Numbered from the stretch's first letter, positions 10,583-21,983 are shown. The stretch is DNA of 64,000 bases from Cycas panzhihuaensis (GCA_023213395.1 CM041465.1:251665741-251729740); one strand, 5' to 3'. The notes: generated from the letters alone by a model not told the origin. Numbers and translations: made by a program.

Positions 10583-12149
10583 AACCTTATGATCATATCT
10601 ATATTTGTGGCAACTTGTGGTCTACTTCCCATGTAAGAAAATCGTCATAATAGAGCCCACACATGATGAAGCTTATCATAGCTACCTATCTACCCACACA
10701 TATAATAGCCATACATAGAATTTTTACCTTAGAGAATTCTATACTGAGTATCTACATAGAAATATACAGTGTGCATTGCCTTGCAAAAATAGAGAAACAT
10801 CACTTAAAAATGCCAGAGATAAAGATTGATGTATGCAGCTTCAATGTGAGAATCGAACGCTAAAAATTTACTTGTTGTCAACTAATGCAAGAGATCATTG
10901 AGCTGTCCACAAAGAAAACCAATATAGTCATCCATGAAGAGGACTTATGCCCATGAAGAATACATGAAATGTCACACAGAGATCAATATGAGTAAATCAT
11001 TATTAAATTTTTATGATGCAGAGACGCATTCAAATCCTAACACTGAAAGAATCCCATACGTAGAGAGGTTGAATTTAGAAATAGATAAAAAAATTTACAA
11101 AGATTTTAGTAAATTTAATTATATTAGGCAAATATTTGAAATTTGATGTATGTAGACGTCAAAATTCGATAAGGCAAATTTAATTTAAAAGAAAATTTAA
11201 TCAAATTGGAGAATATTTGAGATATGTGCCTTAGTCCCTATGATGCCAGTAAATGGTCATATGCAACTGCCACATGACCAATGGCCTAACCAAAAGCAAC
11301 TAGTCTAATTTTCTTAAGGAATGTTCATTTTTTCATGATATATTAATAATGTTTTACTCATAGTTTTTTACCATAATGTATTTTTCAAACCATCAATTGC
11401 ATTAGAAAAAGAATTTTGAGATGGTTAAAATAAGTGGTCATAAGACATATTTTAAGGATTAGATAAAAAAAAAAATTAATGGATAAAGTTAATCAAAGTT
11501 ATTTTGACTTCATAAAAGATGTAATTTTTTTAGTTTTTTGAGATTTATTTTGATATTTTATAATATTTTTAAAGGTTCCTAAGATCATGATAATGAGATT
11601 GATAATAGATGAAGAAAGAAGAAGTATATTTTATTTAAAATGAAGATATTTAAAGTTCACTTATAATATTTTAAAGCTTAAAACTAATAAAAATTTAATG
11701 ATGTGGGATATTAATTGATATAGGAATATTAATATGCTTGACATGATAAAAATCTCCCGTGGCAATTTATGTATTTGATCTAATGGAACTACAGTCATTA
11801 AACAAATGTCAATGATCACCTAATTACATGATGATGACACCACCTAATATTTATTGATGATTAGCCTAATTTATTTGCAATTATTTGTTGAATAATTGAT
11901 GTGAAAATGTTATTTCTACCTATTTATGCAACATGGAAAATTTCCATACATTGTTTACTTAGCACAAAAATCAATTGTTAAGGAATCTAGTTGATATAGG
12001 ATAAGTGTTTTTCAGTAAGAAATCTAATTTACCATATACGATAAGAGACATATAAACACATTTGTTTATACTACATTGTTACAACTAACTTGTCTTAGCC
12101 AAGTAGTATGCCCTATTCTGAAAGTTAGTATTTTTATATTATTGATTTA
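10583..12149 (+). other. Element A internal region, right part; nothing recognised
   Basis: Continuation of element A after element C. Two short open frames (10,663-10,863 and 10,934-11,146) have no motif I recognise, and the rest is AT-rich and stop-dense. By position it should contain gag or pol, but no block can be matched to a family by eye. Confidence 0.4.
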
Positions 12150-12330
12150 TTAATGTTGATGAGTTATTTATTGGTTGCCAAAAGAAAGTTGCTAATGTGT
12201 GCACAGATAGAAAAAGTGCACAAGGTTATCTTGTATGCAAGAGGCAAAAAAAGTTTTACAAATTACTCTTATACAACACACAATAAGTTTTGTTATTCTC
12301 ATATGCAAGAAATGAGATATTCATGATATT
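12150..12330 (+). pseudogene. Copia-type RNase H remnant in element A
   Basis: One frame reads VDELFIGC...ANVCTDRKSAQGY, similar to the copia RNase H stretch AD.DWAGC.DDRKSTSGY. A lysine-rich segment follows, where SWKSKKQ would be expected. The match is short, but its position (shortly upstream of the 3' LTR) is exactly where copia RNase H belongs. This is the only evidence that element A was a copia element. Confidence 0.5.
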
Positions 12331-12918
12331 CTTATAACAACATATTGGTCTAATAATTAGTGTTATTTTATTTGTTGATGAACCATGTACAAGAAACTAT
12401 TTACTAAAAAACTAACGATTACAATGGTTGGTTACCCATATATTGTGGTAAATAGTTGCTATTTTATATAAATATTAATAATCATTTTTATTCATGTGAT
12501 TGTTGAGATGACAGCTTGACAATGTTGATTTTTGTTACAACTTTACAAGTGAAGATATGAAGTTGTTGAAGAGAAAACTTCATATAAATATGACAAGTAA
12601 AAGCTATAAAATTGAGATTGGTTACTTGGTTGATTAATGATTGGTTTATAAGTTTACAGGTGGTTGTTCAGAGTTGGTTACTAATTATCACAGATGACCA
12701 CATAATGGTTTAATAATAGCTTATAGGTTAATTACTTACAGTAAGAAAACATAATGATTTACATATTTATAGGTTATAGGTAGTACAAATTTATTCAATT
12801 TGATATAGATTGATATAGGTTACAAGTTTACTAATTCTAGCAAACAAAAAAGTATGAAGACACAAAGGCCAAGGTTGATTGAAGACTTGAAGATGAAAAT
12901 TTGAAGACATTAAACATT
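12331..12918 (+). other. Element A 3' internal sequence; nothing recognised
   Basis: Stop-dense sequence rich in gttac/ggtta words, leading into the polypurine tract at 12,919. No motif is seen. Confidence 0.4.
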
Positions 12919-12927
12919 AAAGGAGAG
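12919..12927 (+). promoter_or_regulatory. Polypurine tract of element A
   Basis: aaaggagag lies directly before the 3' LTR. The same tract precedes the LTR of copia D at 18,357-18,365. Confidence 0.75.
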
Positions 12928-13432
12928 TATTAGAATATATGACTATTCTCACATATTTAATGTTTAATATAAGATTGTGGATCCACACAAAATTCAACTC
13001 ATAAAAGTATTGATAGATATAATAATATACAACTATTCATATAAATATCCTATTGGATAATGATAAGGCTTAAATGATATTATAGGTTATTCATATGATG
13101 ACATGTCTATAAATATATACACACACCACTTGAGAACTTGAGAGAGGCCATTGACTTGGAGATATAATTCATTTGATATCATAAAGAGAAGCTCCAAACT
13201 TCAAACTTCTCTCATAGCTTTTTCTACATTGGGTTTTCCATGTATAAATATATTATTTCCTGTGGTGATATTTTATAATAGTTATTACATGTTTATTATT
13301 CATTACTTTATGTTTTATGTTATTATTTTATGTGTATATATCCTCTTGATATATATTATACATTTGTATGCTTCTGTTATATATACTTAAATTCATTCTA
13401 AAGGTATTAGAGTTAAATTCAAAATTTTAATA
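12928..13432 (+). repeat. 3' LTR of element A (505 bp)
   Basis: Aligned with 3,122-3,638. Ends ...ttttaata, then the duplicated target ttacc (13,433-13,437). Differences from the 5' copy are mostly transitions plus a few small indels. Confidence 0.85.
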
Positions 13433-13436
13433 TTAC

Positions 13437-13441
13437 CAACT
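13437..13441. repeat. Left target-site duplication of element B (caact)
   Basis: Exactly repeated at 18,013-18,017, on the other side of element B. It overlaps the right duplication of element A by one base. Confidence 0.85.
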
Positions 13442-13756
13442 TGATAGGAAATACCTCTATATAAATAAAATGACAAAAACTTTAATACACAACATATCCA
13501 AGTAGAATGAATGTACATGGGATACCAGATTTGACATGGGAAACCCTCTCTGACGAAAACCCACCAAAATAATATTATATTACATTTTTGACAAATTTAA
13601 AGAATATACAATACAGTGGATTTTAAATCTATATTTATAGATCCTTAAATGTCCCAAATAAATAGGTTTATATCCATCAACTCAATACGATATTACATCA
13701 ACATTATCTATAAATAGTATCCACACATTAAACATTAGTCGATATGTGATATATGT
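13442..13756 (-). repeat. 3' LTR of element B (minus strand)
   Basis: Matches 17,693-18,012: shared blocks include aacccaccaaaataatat, tatatttatagatcctta and acattaaacattagtc-like words. The last few bases near 13,750-13,757 differ and seem to have been replaced by the adjoining copia LTR. Confidence 0.75.
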
Positions 13757-14410
13757 TGAGAAGACAAGGTCCTAATAACCTGAAACTGCCACCAAGATCT
13801 AAACTATTTTACAACTAGTTACAGGAATTGAAATTGAAATTTAATATGCAAGTTCTTAAACTGGAGATAATACAATAAAATGAATAAGAAAGTCAAGCAT
13901 CACATATACACCCGATATAATGTGGGAAAACACTAACAGTGTGCTAGAAAAACATCCATACAGGAAAGGTATCGAGCTTTATTATCAAGAATGGATAAAT
14001 GTATACAATCTGTAGTAGAGTGCTCACAACAACAACAACTAACCACCCAACTCTTCACGTTATATCCAATACATTGAACAACATCAACATAATGAAAAAA
14101 ACACCCTAAATTGGGCTACATAAGAGAGTCATATAAGGCACAAATCTCGACCATAGAATCTAGGGTATTTTGAGTGAACGACCCTGATTCTCTTTACAAT
14201 TTAATATACTTTCCGGTGCTAGCTTTTTGGTTCGGAGGTTATTGCCCCCAAACCCCCTCTTTGTGGGGGGTGTTCCATGCCTCTCGCACCTCCTTGGCCA
14301 AGGGGAGCTCCCGCCCCCTTCGAACCCCTAAAGAAGTTTTGGGGGGAAAATCTTGATGCCAACCTATCCAAATTTTAGCCTCCAAAATATTGTTGTCACA
14401 TTATCTAACA
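13754..14410 (-). repeat. LTR of a minus-strand copia element (K)
   Basis: On the minus strand a TG start (tgttagataatgtg) at 14,410 follows a purine-rich tract (aagaggaaatg, about 14,420-14,431). The copia polyprotein tail lies upstream. The LTR includes a GC-rich block (about 14,220-14,350) with complementary C and G runs, a feature known from plant copia LTRs. The left boundary, where it meets the element B LTR, is uncertain. No second copy is seen. Confidence 0.5.
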
Positions 14411-14489
14411 ATATATTACAACATTTCCTCTTAATGTAAATGTAGGGTCATGAAGTCTTCCCAAGGGTTTGGTTTATCTTTATCCTTGC

Positions 14490-14690
14490 TAATAGATCCC
14501 CTCTCAAGGATAATCTCTCCCAATATGCATGAACATCAATGAAGCGATCTTCAGTAAGAGCTTAGTGAACATGTCCACAAGTTGATCTACACTTGGATAA
14601 ATTTCATCCTGCATCTTCCCTAATCTAATCTGCTCTCGAATGTAATGGTGTTATGCCTTGTATGTGTTTGATTCTTTGGATTTGACTCCA
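14490..14690 (-). pseudogene. Copia RNase H C-terminus (element K)
   Basis: The minus strand reads NTITFESRLD..., then QDEIYPSVDQLVDMFTKLL (about 14,560-14,640). This is the classic copia tail (H.FIRE...G...V.. .QLADIFTKPL). One stop is present and the residues are partly substituted. The polyprotein tail is followed by a purine tract and an LTR on the same strand, as expected. Upstream coding sequence is lost or unreadable. Confidence 0.75.
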
Positions 14691-14709
14691 ATAATCCCTG
14701 CAAACATAC

Positions 14710-14711
<2 letters not shown>

Positions 14712-14742
<31 letters not shown>
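14712..14742. repeat. (CT)n microsatellite
   Basis: About 15 uninterrupted ct units inside the copia K remnant. Confidence 0.95.
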
Positions 14743-14745
<3 letters not shown>

Positions 14746-17219
14746 CCGACACTTAGTTCATAAAACTTAGCCATTTTTCTTTGACTAAACTAAGAGGTTG
14801 AGCCACTTGAGCCATGTGAATATCCTCTTCAAGTCTTTGTTAAGGAATGCTAACATAATGTGATGTGACTCCCAACTATATGAAGCTACTAAAAGTAAGG
14901 ATTAAATAGACCAATAACATAGAGACTGGTGCAAAATATCTCCTCACACCTAAATCCTTATTTCTGCATGAAATCTTACATATTAAGTCTTCCAACTTGT
15001 AAATTAACCAAGCTCTTTAACGGAGGTAAGGAACACAAATCCCACGTATCACTCCTCCATCAATGCAACTCTCCATTATGAAATTTCACTCGTTGGAATG
15101 TTGGTGTCTATCACGAGCTTTGACTGGCATGTTGATCCCCATTCTTCAATTATCTTGCAGGTCTTCAACCATCAATAGAACACGGAGTTGCAATCCATGT
15201 CTCTTCAAATAATAGCTCATCATCATCACTCTCACTAGGTCTTGCTTCCGTCTCAAATACAATGTTAGGCAAACAAATCTCCACACCTATTAAACCATGG
15301 TTCAGAAAAGGAAGAAATGAAGGATAAAACCTATAATTAGATGACACTCAACATGATATGTCAATAACTCTTAAACTTAACATCTAGATAAATCACAATG
15401 CTCTTCTCCCTTCAAATCACACTGTTTGTAAGCTCCGTACACTTCAAACTCTTGTTATTCTATTACTACAATATTCATCTAAGATGTGTACACTCTAATA
15501 CACCTAGAGAATCAAATGGAAGGTTTCTAATTGGTCTTATTCACAATGGGGGATATGCCACGAACAACCTTAATAAGTACTTGTAAAATAATTGTCTGTA
15601 ACAGCTTCTACCAATAAAACATGAGAGGCAAACGTTAACATACACAAAACCTCCACACCTGCGTCATGGTACTTGCAACTCAATCTAAGAAGGGATACAT
15701 GGGACAACCAACTCCTGTTCCATACCATGATAAATACAGAACTGATTTTAAGGCTTAATCTCATAGACCTTTCCATTCACACTTCAATTTCATATAATCA
15801 CATTATCAATTATACATCAAACATGTTCAAATATGCACACATGTTGAACCAACAATTAGGTTACAAACCCTCATGTTAACACTAGTCTAACCACCCAAAG
15901 TATAATGGTCCACCAACATTGATAACCACTTATACAAACATGCCATAAAATAGCAAATTCTGAACTTTATTTCACACACATCTAATATAAGAATACCTGA
16001 TATAACTGAATAAAACACCATCACTTTAAAATAAATCACACTTATATTATAATCTATGCAATGATTCATAACTATACTAAATAAAGTTTGCATCGTAGCT
16101 CAGTATCTCTATTAAACACACCCTTACTCACTCATTTCTCACCCAAAATCATGCCCTTTCTCATCCTGCTATCAATTAGTGAATTTACACTGCCTTGATA
16201 ACACTTGTACCTATTAAACTCACCCATCAAAACTCTTTTATATAAACACACATGCAAAGAGTATATCATTGTCTAATCACCCACATTGCCATAACAATCA
16301 CCATATGGTTACCACCTTATTTCCACACTATAACATCGCTTCATATATTGACATGCAAGTCTCAGTCTGGTCACTCAAAATTGGAAAATATTAGTTCATT
16401 CCAGGCCTTAATGAATTACTACCTAGGTCACTTCAAATAACCTTAAAACTATAAGGTTGATAAACCATTCAATGATGAAACAGAAAAGACACTTTATTAA
16501 AGGCAACTTATAACCTTTAATCAAATATGGAGTAATATTACAATATTGAATTATTAATGTCACTACTTCATTGAACATATTAAAGGTGACTTTGGAAATA
16601 TTAATAGAAGGGATTAATATATATAACACAACTACAAATTATGATAAATAAGCAACTTTGATTAACATATGGCAGCGTAACATTATGTAATAATGTCCAA
16701 CGATGAACTAATATTATCAATGCATTCACGTAGGCAGTTAGGCAAAATGATCAAATACACAATAACTGACAATCATACATCATGCAGCGAAGAAATATTT
16801 ATCAATACGATGAAATATAAATCAAAGGGCAATCAACTAAAAATAGGCGATGACAAGAATATTTGGTGGCTGCAATAAGACTATTACGCAAGTGAACATT
16901 AATTGACGATAGATAATGGCAACTGTATTTTTCTCAATGGGTAATGAAAAGTATGAATTATATATTACACAGGGGCTTAAAAATCTGATTGAATATTCAA
17001 TGGTAATATTATATTCAATTGATTAAATATCAATCAATCGTAAATATTATCAGACGGCAATTGATTTAATATTTATCATCACACAACGGAGTAAACATCA
17101 TGTAGGCAACCATAATAAATATTTATCATGTAGCAATTAATATGCATGCAAAAATACCTTATTTCAGTTGTAAATATATTTAGCTTTGCTACAATCATAA
17201 CATTTGAGATCATTTCACT
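14743..17219 (-). other. Interior of element B; no gene recognised
   Basis: The nearest thing to coding signal is on the minus strand at 15,165-15,347, where an acidic stretch (ESDDDELLFEETW) could be the variable linker of a copia polyprotein between integrase and polymerase. No catalytic motif flanks it. The rest (15,350-17,219) is AT-rich with short frames and no motif. Confidence 0.35.
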
Positions 17220-17680
17220 TCAATGAGGGTGTTGGCAATCATCTACAACTAGGTACATGACATCTTTCCCTAAATGGACAACCTCAATCACCTCTAAACT
17301 ACTCAACGAACATCAAAATCACCTCCATGCAATCCCAAGGCTTTACAAGCTCATTGGCTCATCAAACAATAGATCTGACACCTTCAACAGGCACAAAACG
17401 AGCACAAAATAGCTAGCAACGAAGTAACCAAGGCTACAAATTAGAAAATAGAGGCTCCAACATTAAAAATGCCTTCTACTTGTCCACACACCTTCATAGG
17501 GCATTAAATACATGTAAATCACAATAAGTAACATACTAAAACCTACAAACGATCACTTGCACCTCTATGACAGTTTGGTCAATCGTCAGATAAACCAATC
17601 TTTACCAAGTAAGCTAGCATGACCTCATACCAACGATTAGACAATTCAAATAACGTTCATCTTCTTGTACACCTCCTACA
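17220..17680 (-). other. Leader of element B
   Basis: Untranslated leader downstream of the primer site on the minus strand. Related in sequence and layout to 1,600-2,030 of element E. Confidence 0.55.
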
Positions 17681-17692
17681 ACTCTGATTCCT
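17681..17692 (-). promoter_or_regulatory. Primer-binding site of element B (minus strand)
   Basis: actctgattcct is a decayed reverse complement of tggtatcagagc and directly adjoins the LTR. Confidence 0.65.
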
Positions 17693-18012
17693 TGTTAGGA
17701 AACACCTCTATGCAAATATGATGACAACATCTTTAACACACAACAAGTTTGAGCAGAATGAATGCACATGAGATATTAGATTTGACATGCAAAACCCTCT
17801 CAGGTGAAAACCCACCAAAATAATATTATATTATAATTTTGACAATTCTAAATTATGTACAATACAATGGACCTTAGATCTATATTTATAGATCCTTAAG
17901 TGTCTTGAATAAATAGGTTTACATTCATCAATTTAATACAATATTACATCAACATTATCCATACTTAATATCCACATATTAAACATTAGTCAGTATGCGA
18001 TATATTTCAACA
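17693..18012 (-). repeat. 5' LTR of element B (minus strand, 320 bp)
   Basis: Starts tgttagga and ends tttcaaca on the plus strand; on the minus strand it is TG...CA as well. Followed by the duplicated target caact. Confidence 0.8.
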
Positions 18013-18017
18013 CAACT

Positions 18018-18356
18018 AGAGTAGAATGTAAGGCTATAATTATAATACCCTCAGATACCATATGGCTTAAATAGATTCTTGATGATATAGATTTATCTTA
18101 AGTGGGTACGATAATATTACACCATGATAATCAGAGTACATTGAAGTTAGACAAGAATCTAGTATTTCATGCATGTACTAAGTATATCGATGTTCATCAT
18201 CATTTCATCAAGAAGCTAATCTAGAATAATAATATCGAACTTATCTATAGGCCTACAGAAGAACAACTAACATATGTTCTCACCAAATCTCTAGCTTTGA
18301 ATAAATTTAAAAAGTTCAAGGATGGATTAGGTGTTAAGATGAATGATGTAAACATT
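18018..18356 (+). pseudogene. Copia element D: RNase H C-terminus, part 2
   Basis: Continues the protein broken at 3,121. After the target repeats the frame reads T-RVECKAI (for TEAEYKAI), SDTIWL, ILDD..L, an equivalent of DNQS (HHDNQST), KYIDVHHHFIK, and ends with EEQLTYVLTKSLALNKFKKFKDGLG. This is a normal copia end, with the metal-binding Asp of the DN.SA motif still visible. A few stops replace Gln or Arg. It lies just upstream of a polypurine tract and LTR. Confidence 0.85.
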
Positions 18357-18365
18357 AAAGGAGAG
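18357..18365 (+). promoter_or_regulatory. Polypurine tract of copia D
   Basis: aaaggagag directly before an LTR starting tgttagatt. Confidence 0.75.
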
Positions 18366-18610
18366 TGTTAGATTAATATTTTATTTAATATTTACATTGA
18401 TTCTCATTTGTGAGTTAGTTGGGGGGTTGCCACTTACATGAAAACCACATGTACAATTGACTATTTGTTGGTTTGTTACACCTCATGTCTATTTAATGTA
18501 ACAAGAATATACAAAGTTTAAGAGAGAGACTAATAATGAAAAATTTTAAAGGGTAAAATGATTCTACCCAGTATATTATTTTTGTAAGTGTATTATTCTT
18601 TAATTTAACA
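18366..18610 (+). repeat. 3' LTR of copia D
   Basis: Start tgttagatt is fixed by the polypurine tract. The end is placed at ...tttaaca (18,610), where minus-strand gypsy sequence begins. The other LTR lies outside the window, so the right boundary is a judgement. Confidence 0.55.
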
Positions 18611-18639
18611 TAGATGATACTCAAAGGGATACCAAAGTG

Positions 18640-19190
18640 TCTCCATACATGGTAAAAAAAAAGTTAGGCTAAGTGAGAAGTAGTGGTAATTTCAGAATAA
18701 GATATAACGTTAGGCAATTTACTAAAACAATCCACAATGACAAAGATACGATCATATTTTCTAAGAGTTGTAGGGAAACTACTAACTAGATCTGTGGAGA
18801 TGCTTTCCCATAGGTGGAGGGGAGAGGCAAAGGATATGAAAGACCTAACCTTCAATTTGAAGTTTTGGATTTACAACAAATGGCACATCTTTGAAAATAG
18901 TGTAGAACATCTTTGTAAATCCTTGGCCAATAAAAATTATTTTGTAAACAATGCAACGTTTTTTGCTTAGAAAAATATCCTCCATGGAGTGTCAAATGTG
19001 CTTCCTTAAAAAGTGATCCCTTAGATCCTCATGCAGATATGCATGATCTCTAAGGCCAATACAACATGTGATCCTTGACGTGGAAATCCCTAAATAACTC
19101 CATGTTGGTGTGGGTAGAGTGAGTAAATTTTGTACAACCATGGTAGAAATATAGATCACTAGGATAAAAAGAGGAGCAATCCTCAAAACA
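18640..19190 (-). pseudogene. Element G integrase (zinc domain and start of core)
   Basis: The zinc-binding segment reads EAHLTLHGGYFSKQKT, then FYWPRIYKDV and CAICCKSK, giving the H-H-C-C set and the FYWP motif. It is followed by SFASPLHLWESIS, then DLVSSFPTT and DRIFVIVDCFSKLPNVI, the start of the catalytic core with its first Asp. The core ends at about 18,664 with a stop. The second Asp and the Glu are not present. In the family this enzyme inserts the cDNA into the host chromosome; this copy cannot. Confidence 0.85.
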
Positions 19191-19209
19191 AAAATGAGAT
19201 ATAGTGAAC

Positions 19210-19600
19210 TTTTAGAGAAGTATCAAAGTGGGTGGTCAATTAAGGCAATCTACAACTTTGTTTGTTACCTCCATTTTGTACTTGATCACTAGATGAAGTT
19301 ATTATAAAGAGGAAGCCCATTTCAAATGCCTTACCTCTTGAATTTTGTTTTGGGATTGGAGAAACTACAAAGGCATATGATTAGTGTAAATGATGGTTCC
19401 CTTTCCCAAGGTATAGTGGTGCTAGTATTTGATGGATTAGATTAAAGTATAAACCTCTTTATTGTAAGTGTAGTTTCACTTGGCTTGGGAGAAGGTTTTA
19501 GAATGATAACCAATAGGATGGCCATATTATCTAAGAATGACTATAAAGGCATAACTAGAAGCATTAATGTCTATCTCAAATAGGTGAGATAGGTTAAAGA
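19210..19600 (-). pseudogene. Element G RNase H
   Basis: The minus strand reads FEIDINASSYAF (first catalytic Asp region), GHPIGYHSKTFSQAK, NKEVYTLI, a TNHMPL equivalent of TDHKPL, FLQSQNK, HLKWASSL, VIKYKMEVTNKVVDCL. This is the standard gypsy RNase H in full length. Stops stand at Gln positions (TAG/TAA for CAG/CAA). The Asp of TDHKPL has become Asn. Confidence 0.85.
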
Positions 19601-19619
19601 TCAAATAGGGGTAGTACAT

Positions 19620-19970
19620 AATAGTTGTTTAAAGATTCTGAAAGCTTTGGATTGCTCGTAATTCTAGATGAAGGGTATTTTTGTCTTAATAAAATGATAC
19701 AAAGGGTAATCAATGTTGGAGTATCCAAGGATGAATTTCCCATAGAAGTTAACAAGACCAAGGAAGCTACAAAGCTAGTAAGGACGGTAGGAGCAAGTCA
19801 ATTGAGTAAGATTTCCACCTTAGTAAGATCTACTTTAACTATATATTCCTTGATGATGAACCCTAAGTATGTTATCATAGTTTGTCCCAAAGTACATTTG
19901 TTTAGTATGTCTTTTATTCTTATAATAAGTATACAATATTATAAGAAGAAGACGAAGAATTAGGTGAAGA
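19620..19970 (-). pseudogene. Element G reverse transcriptase C-terminal part
   Basis: The minus strand shows LGQTMITYLGFIIKEYIVKV, then DLTKVE, then in another frame SFLGLVNFYGKF and KTKIPFI. These are the thumb and connection motifs of gypsy polymerase (YLGFII..G...D..KV, FLGL..YYR.F). One frame change lies near 19,790. The catalytic palm with YVDD is absent because of the deletion between 19,970 and gag. Confidence 0.75.
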
Positions 19971-19984
19971 AGAGGCAAAATATG

Positions 19985-20698
19985 AAGACGATTTCTAATG
20001 CTAATGTTGCTTTTGTAGGATTGATGCTATATTTGTGTGTCCTTACTTCAACCTGTATTGAAAAGTGACCATCTTCTTCTTGTCTTCCTTGTGTTTGTCT
20101 TCAAGTTGTGCCCGTAAAAAGGTCTCTTCCAATCTCTCCAACTTTTGAAACTTGAGTTCCAGGTACAAATGTAGCAACAACCCATAGTGAAATTTAAGAA
20201 CTAAGTCATTTGTTTTGTCCTAAATTTGGAGCTAATCTAAAGCATGCTAAACTCTTGTATGTGATTTTGTACAGATTGAGAGAATTATTGTCTTAACCTT
20301 TTTCATTTGACATGCAAGTCATTAGCATAAGTGGCTAGATAAAATTTACTCTTAAGTGTTCTCACTAGTTTGTTTTAGGTAGAGATGGAATTTTGTTTAT
20401 CTATTTTATCAACTACTAATGGTTTTATGGCTTTAATTAATTTCAAACTTGTAAATGGGACTTGGTGTGCATCAAGAATATTCATGAATTTAAAATAAGC
20501 CTCTAGGTCTCTGATCTAGTTATGTAATAAATCTAGATTATGACTAGCATTAATAGCTTCACATTTTATATTTAAAGTGTTGCTAACATTGTGAGTAAAA
20601 GAAGAACTACCCATCATCATCATTTGTGCTTGCAAATCAAGCATCATCTCTACCATTGTCTGCATAGATCCTTTGACAAATTGCTTCTTTAGAGGCAT
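19985..20698 (-). pseudogene. Element G gag
   Basis: The likely start is the ATG at 20,698 (MPLKKQFVKGSMQTMVEMM). The protein continues through an amphipathic Met-rich helix, then RDLEAYFKFMNI and HQVPFTSLKLIKAIKPLVVDKIDK, the retrotransposon gag core, and a basic KLERLEETFLRAQ-type coiled segment further on. Trp residues expected in the core are missing. Stops at Trp, Gln and Arg positions interrupt it. No zinc knuckle is seen before the deletion joint. Confidence 0.65.
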
Positions 20699-21971
20699 GT
20701 TGAGGCTTTGAATTTTAAATGAGAATTATCATCTAGTCACTAAAATACTTGCAAAAATTTGAAAAAACATTTAAAATGTTTTTTCTAAAAATAATATAAT
20801 GGTTTTATAAGCTTAATGAAGAAAATTTTGGCTTGTTATGAAAAAATAACTTTCATAGAAAATTTTGACAGAAAATTAATAAATTTAGCTTAAAAAATCT
20901 AGTTTTTTGCATAACAAACACAAACTTTTCTAACTTTACCAAATAAGGCCATATTCCTAAATTATACTCGTATACATATTATAAAATTTATAACATCGAG
21001 AAAAACTCATTAATTTTCAAACCAAAACATGACGCGATTTTTTTTTAACCATGTAGTGAATTAAATCATTGTTGAACCACTTGCAACATAATTTCTCTCA
21101 TCTAGATGAAATTTGATGTAGGAATAGGGTCTAAGGATGAAACAAGCATTGGACTGGAGCTTGTTTGACTTAAAAATCTTTGATTTTTGTCAAGAAACGA
21201 CCAAAATCAATGCCCCAACAAGGAGTGATGTCATCACCATTTTGGGAGCTCAATTTTGAATGTTTTGAATGTAAATCACTATAGAATGACAATATGGGGG
21301 TACACCTACATTGTGGACTGTGGCCGGCACTGAAGGAGAATTGTTTCCTCGAGAAAACAACAAAGAATCACTTGCAAAACACCAAAATTGGATGCCCAAC
21401 TCTTTTGAAACCCTTGCTCACATTTGGGATAGTCAATCAAACCCAACAAAGAAATAATGGGTGGGTTCTTCGCTAGAAAGGTGCTTGGCTATAATAGGCA
21501 GCTAGATTATTTTACAAGAAGCAAAAATCACTTTAGAAATGAAGAAAATTGATGGAAAAATAACTGAATCAAGAGCCCAACTAAGAAAATTATACATGGG
21601 TCTTCATAAAAATTGCATATAAGACTTTTAGCAATAATATTTCAATAAAAAACAACAATTGTCCAAATTTTGTGGATATCCACTTTGAGAAAATGGAAAA
21701 AAACTTTAAAAACTTGGGGTTTTGAAGTTAAATTTGGTTATTACAACTTCAAAATAGTAGACAGTTGTTCTACCTAGTAAAATCAACTCTTGAGGCCACT
21801 AACAAGCTTATGACAACTCCAAAATTGTGTGCAATTATGTTTATGACATAGTAATGTGGATTCAAAAGCTTAATCCACAGAAAAATGTCAGAGAACTTCG
21901 TGTCTCGATTGTGAGTGATCCTTCTTAGCTAAAGTCCCTACAAAATGAAGTTAAGAATATGTATTTGACTT
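20699..21971 (-). other. Element G leader
   Basis: About 1.3 kb between primer site and gag start on the minus strand. Long leaders are normal for plant gypsy elements. No ORF with motifs; a 60-codon frame on the plus strand at 21,294 is not supported by anything else. Confidence 0.45.
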
Positions 21972-21983
21972 ACTTTAATACCA
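21972..21983 (-). promoter_or_regulatory. Probable primer-binding site of element G
   Basis: actttaatacca reads tggtattaaagt on the minus strand, a diverged form of the initiator-Met PBS, two bases from a putative LTR end (tgatgtggg, 21,986). Confidence 0.5.

Larger units (their letters stand above)
3122..13432 (+). mobile_element. LTR retrotransposon A, carrying nested element C
   Basis: Defined by two LTRs (3,122-3,638 and 12,928-13,432), a primer-binding site after the first, a polypurine tract before the second and a 5-bp duplication (ttatt/ttacc). Without element C it is about 4.6 kb. Its own internal sequence (3,651-4,830 and 10,583-12,918) holds no recognisable gag, integrase or polymerase. 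The only coding hint is a short copia-like RNase H stretch near 12,190. It is either a very decayed copia element or a non-autonomous derivative. Both termini have decayed from TG...CA to TA...TA. Confidence 0.8.
13442..18012 (-). mobile_element. LTR retrotransposon B (minus strand), with nested copia debris
   Basis: LTRs at 13,442-13,756 and 17,693-18,012, a primer-binding site at 17,681-17,692 on the minus strand and a perfect caact duplication define the element. It belongs to the same broad family as element E: LTRs and leader are similar. Its own coding domains are not recognisable. The left internal part contains the LTR and polyprotein tail of another minus-strand copia element (13,754-14,690). 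It is inserted in the RNase H segment of copia D, a few bases from element A but in opposite orientation. Confidence 0.8.

Noticed and set aside
14174-14356. 60-codon plus-strand ORF in the GC-rich block
   Set aside because: Lies in a minus-strand copia LTR; composition, not coding, explains the open frame.
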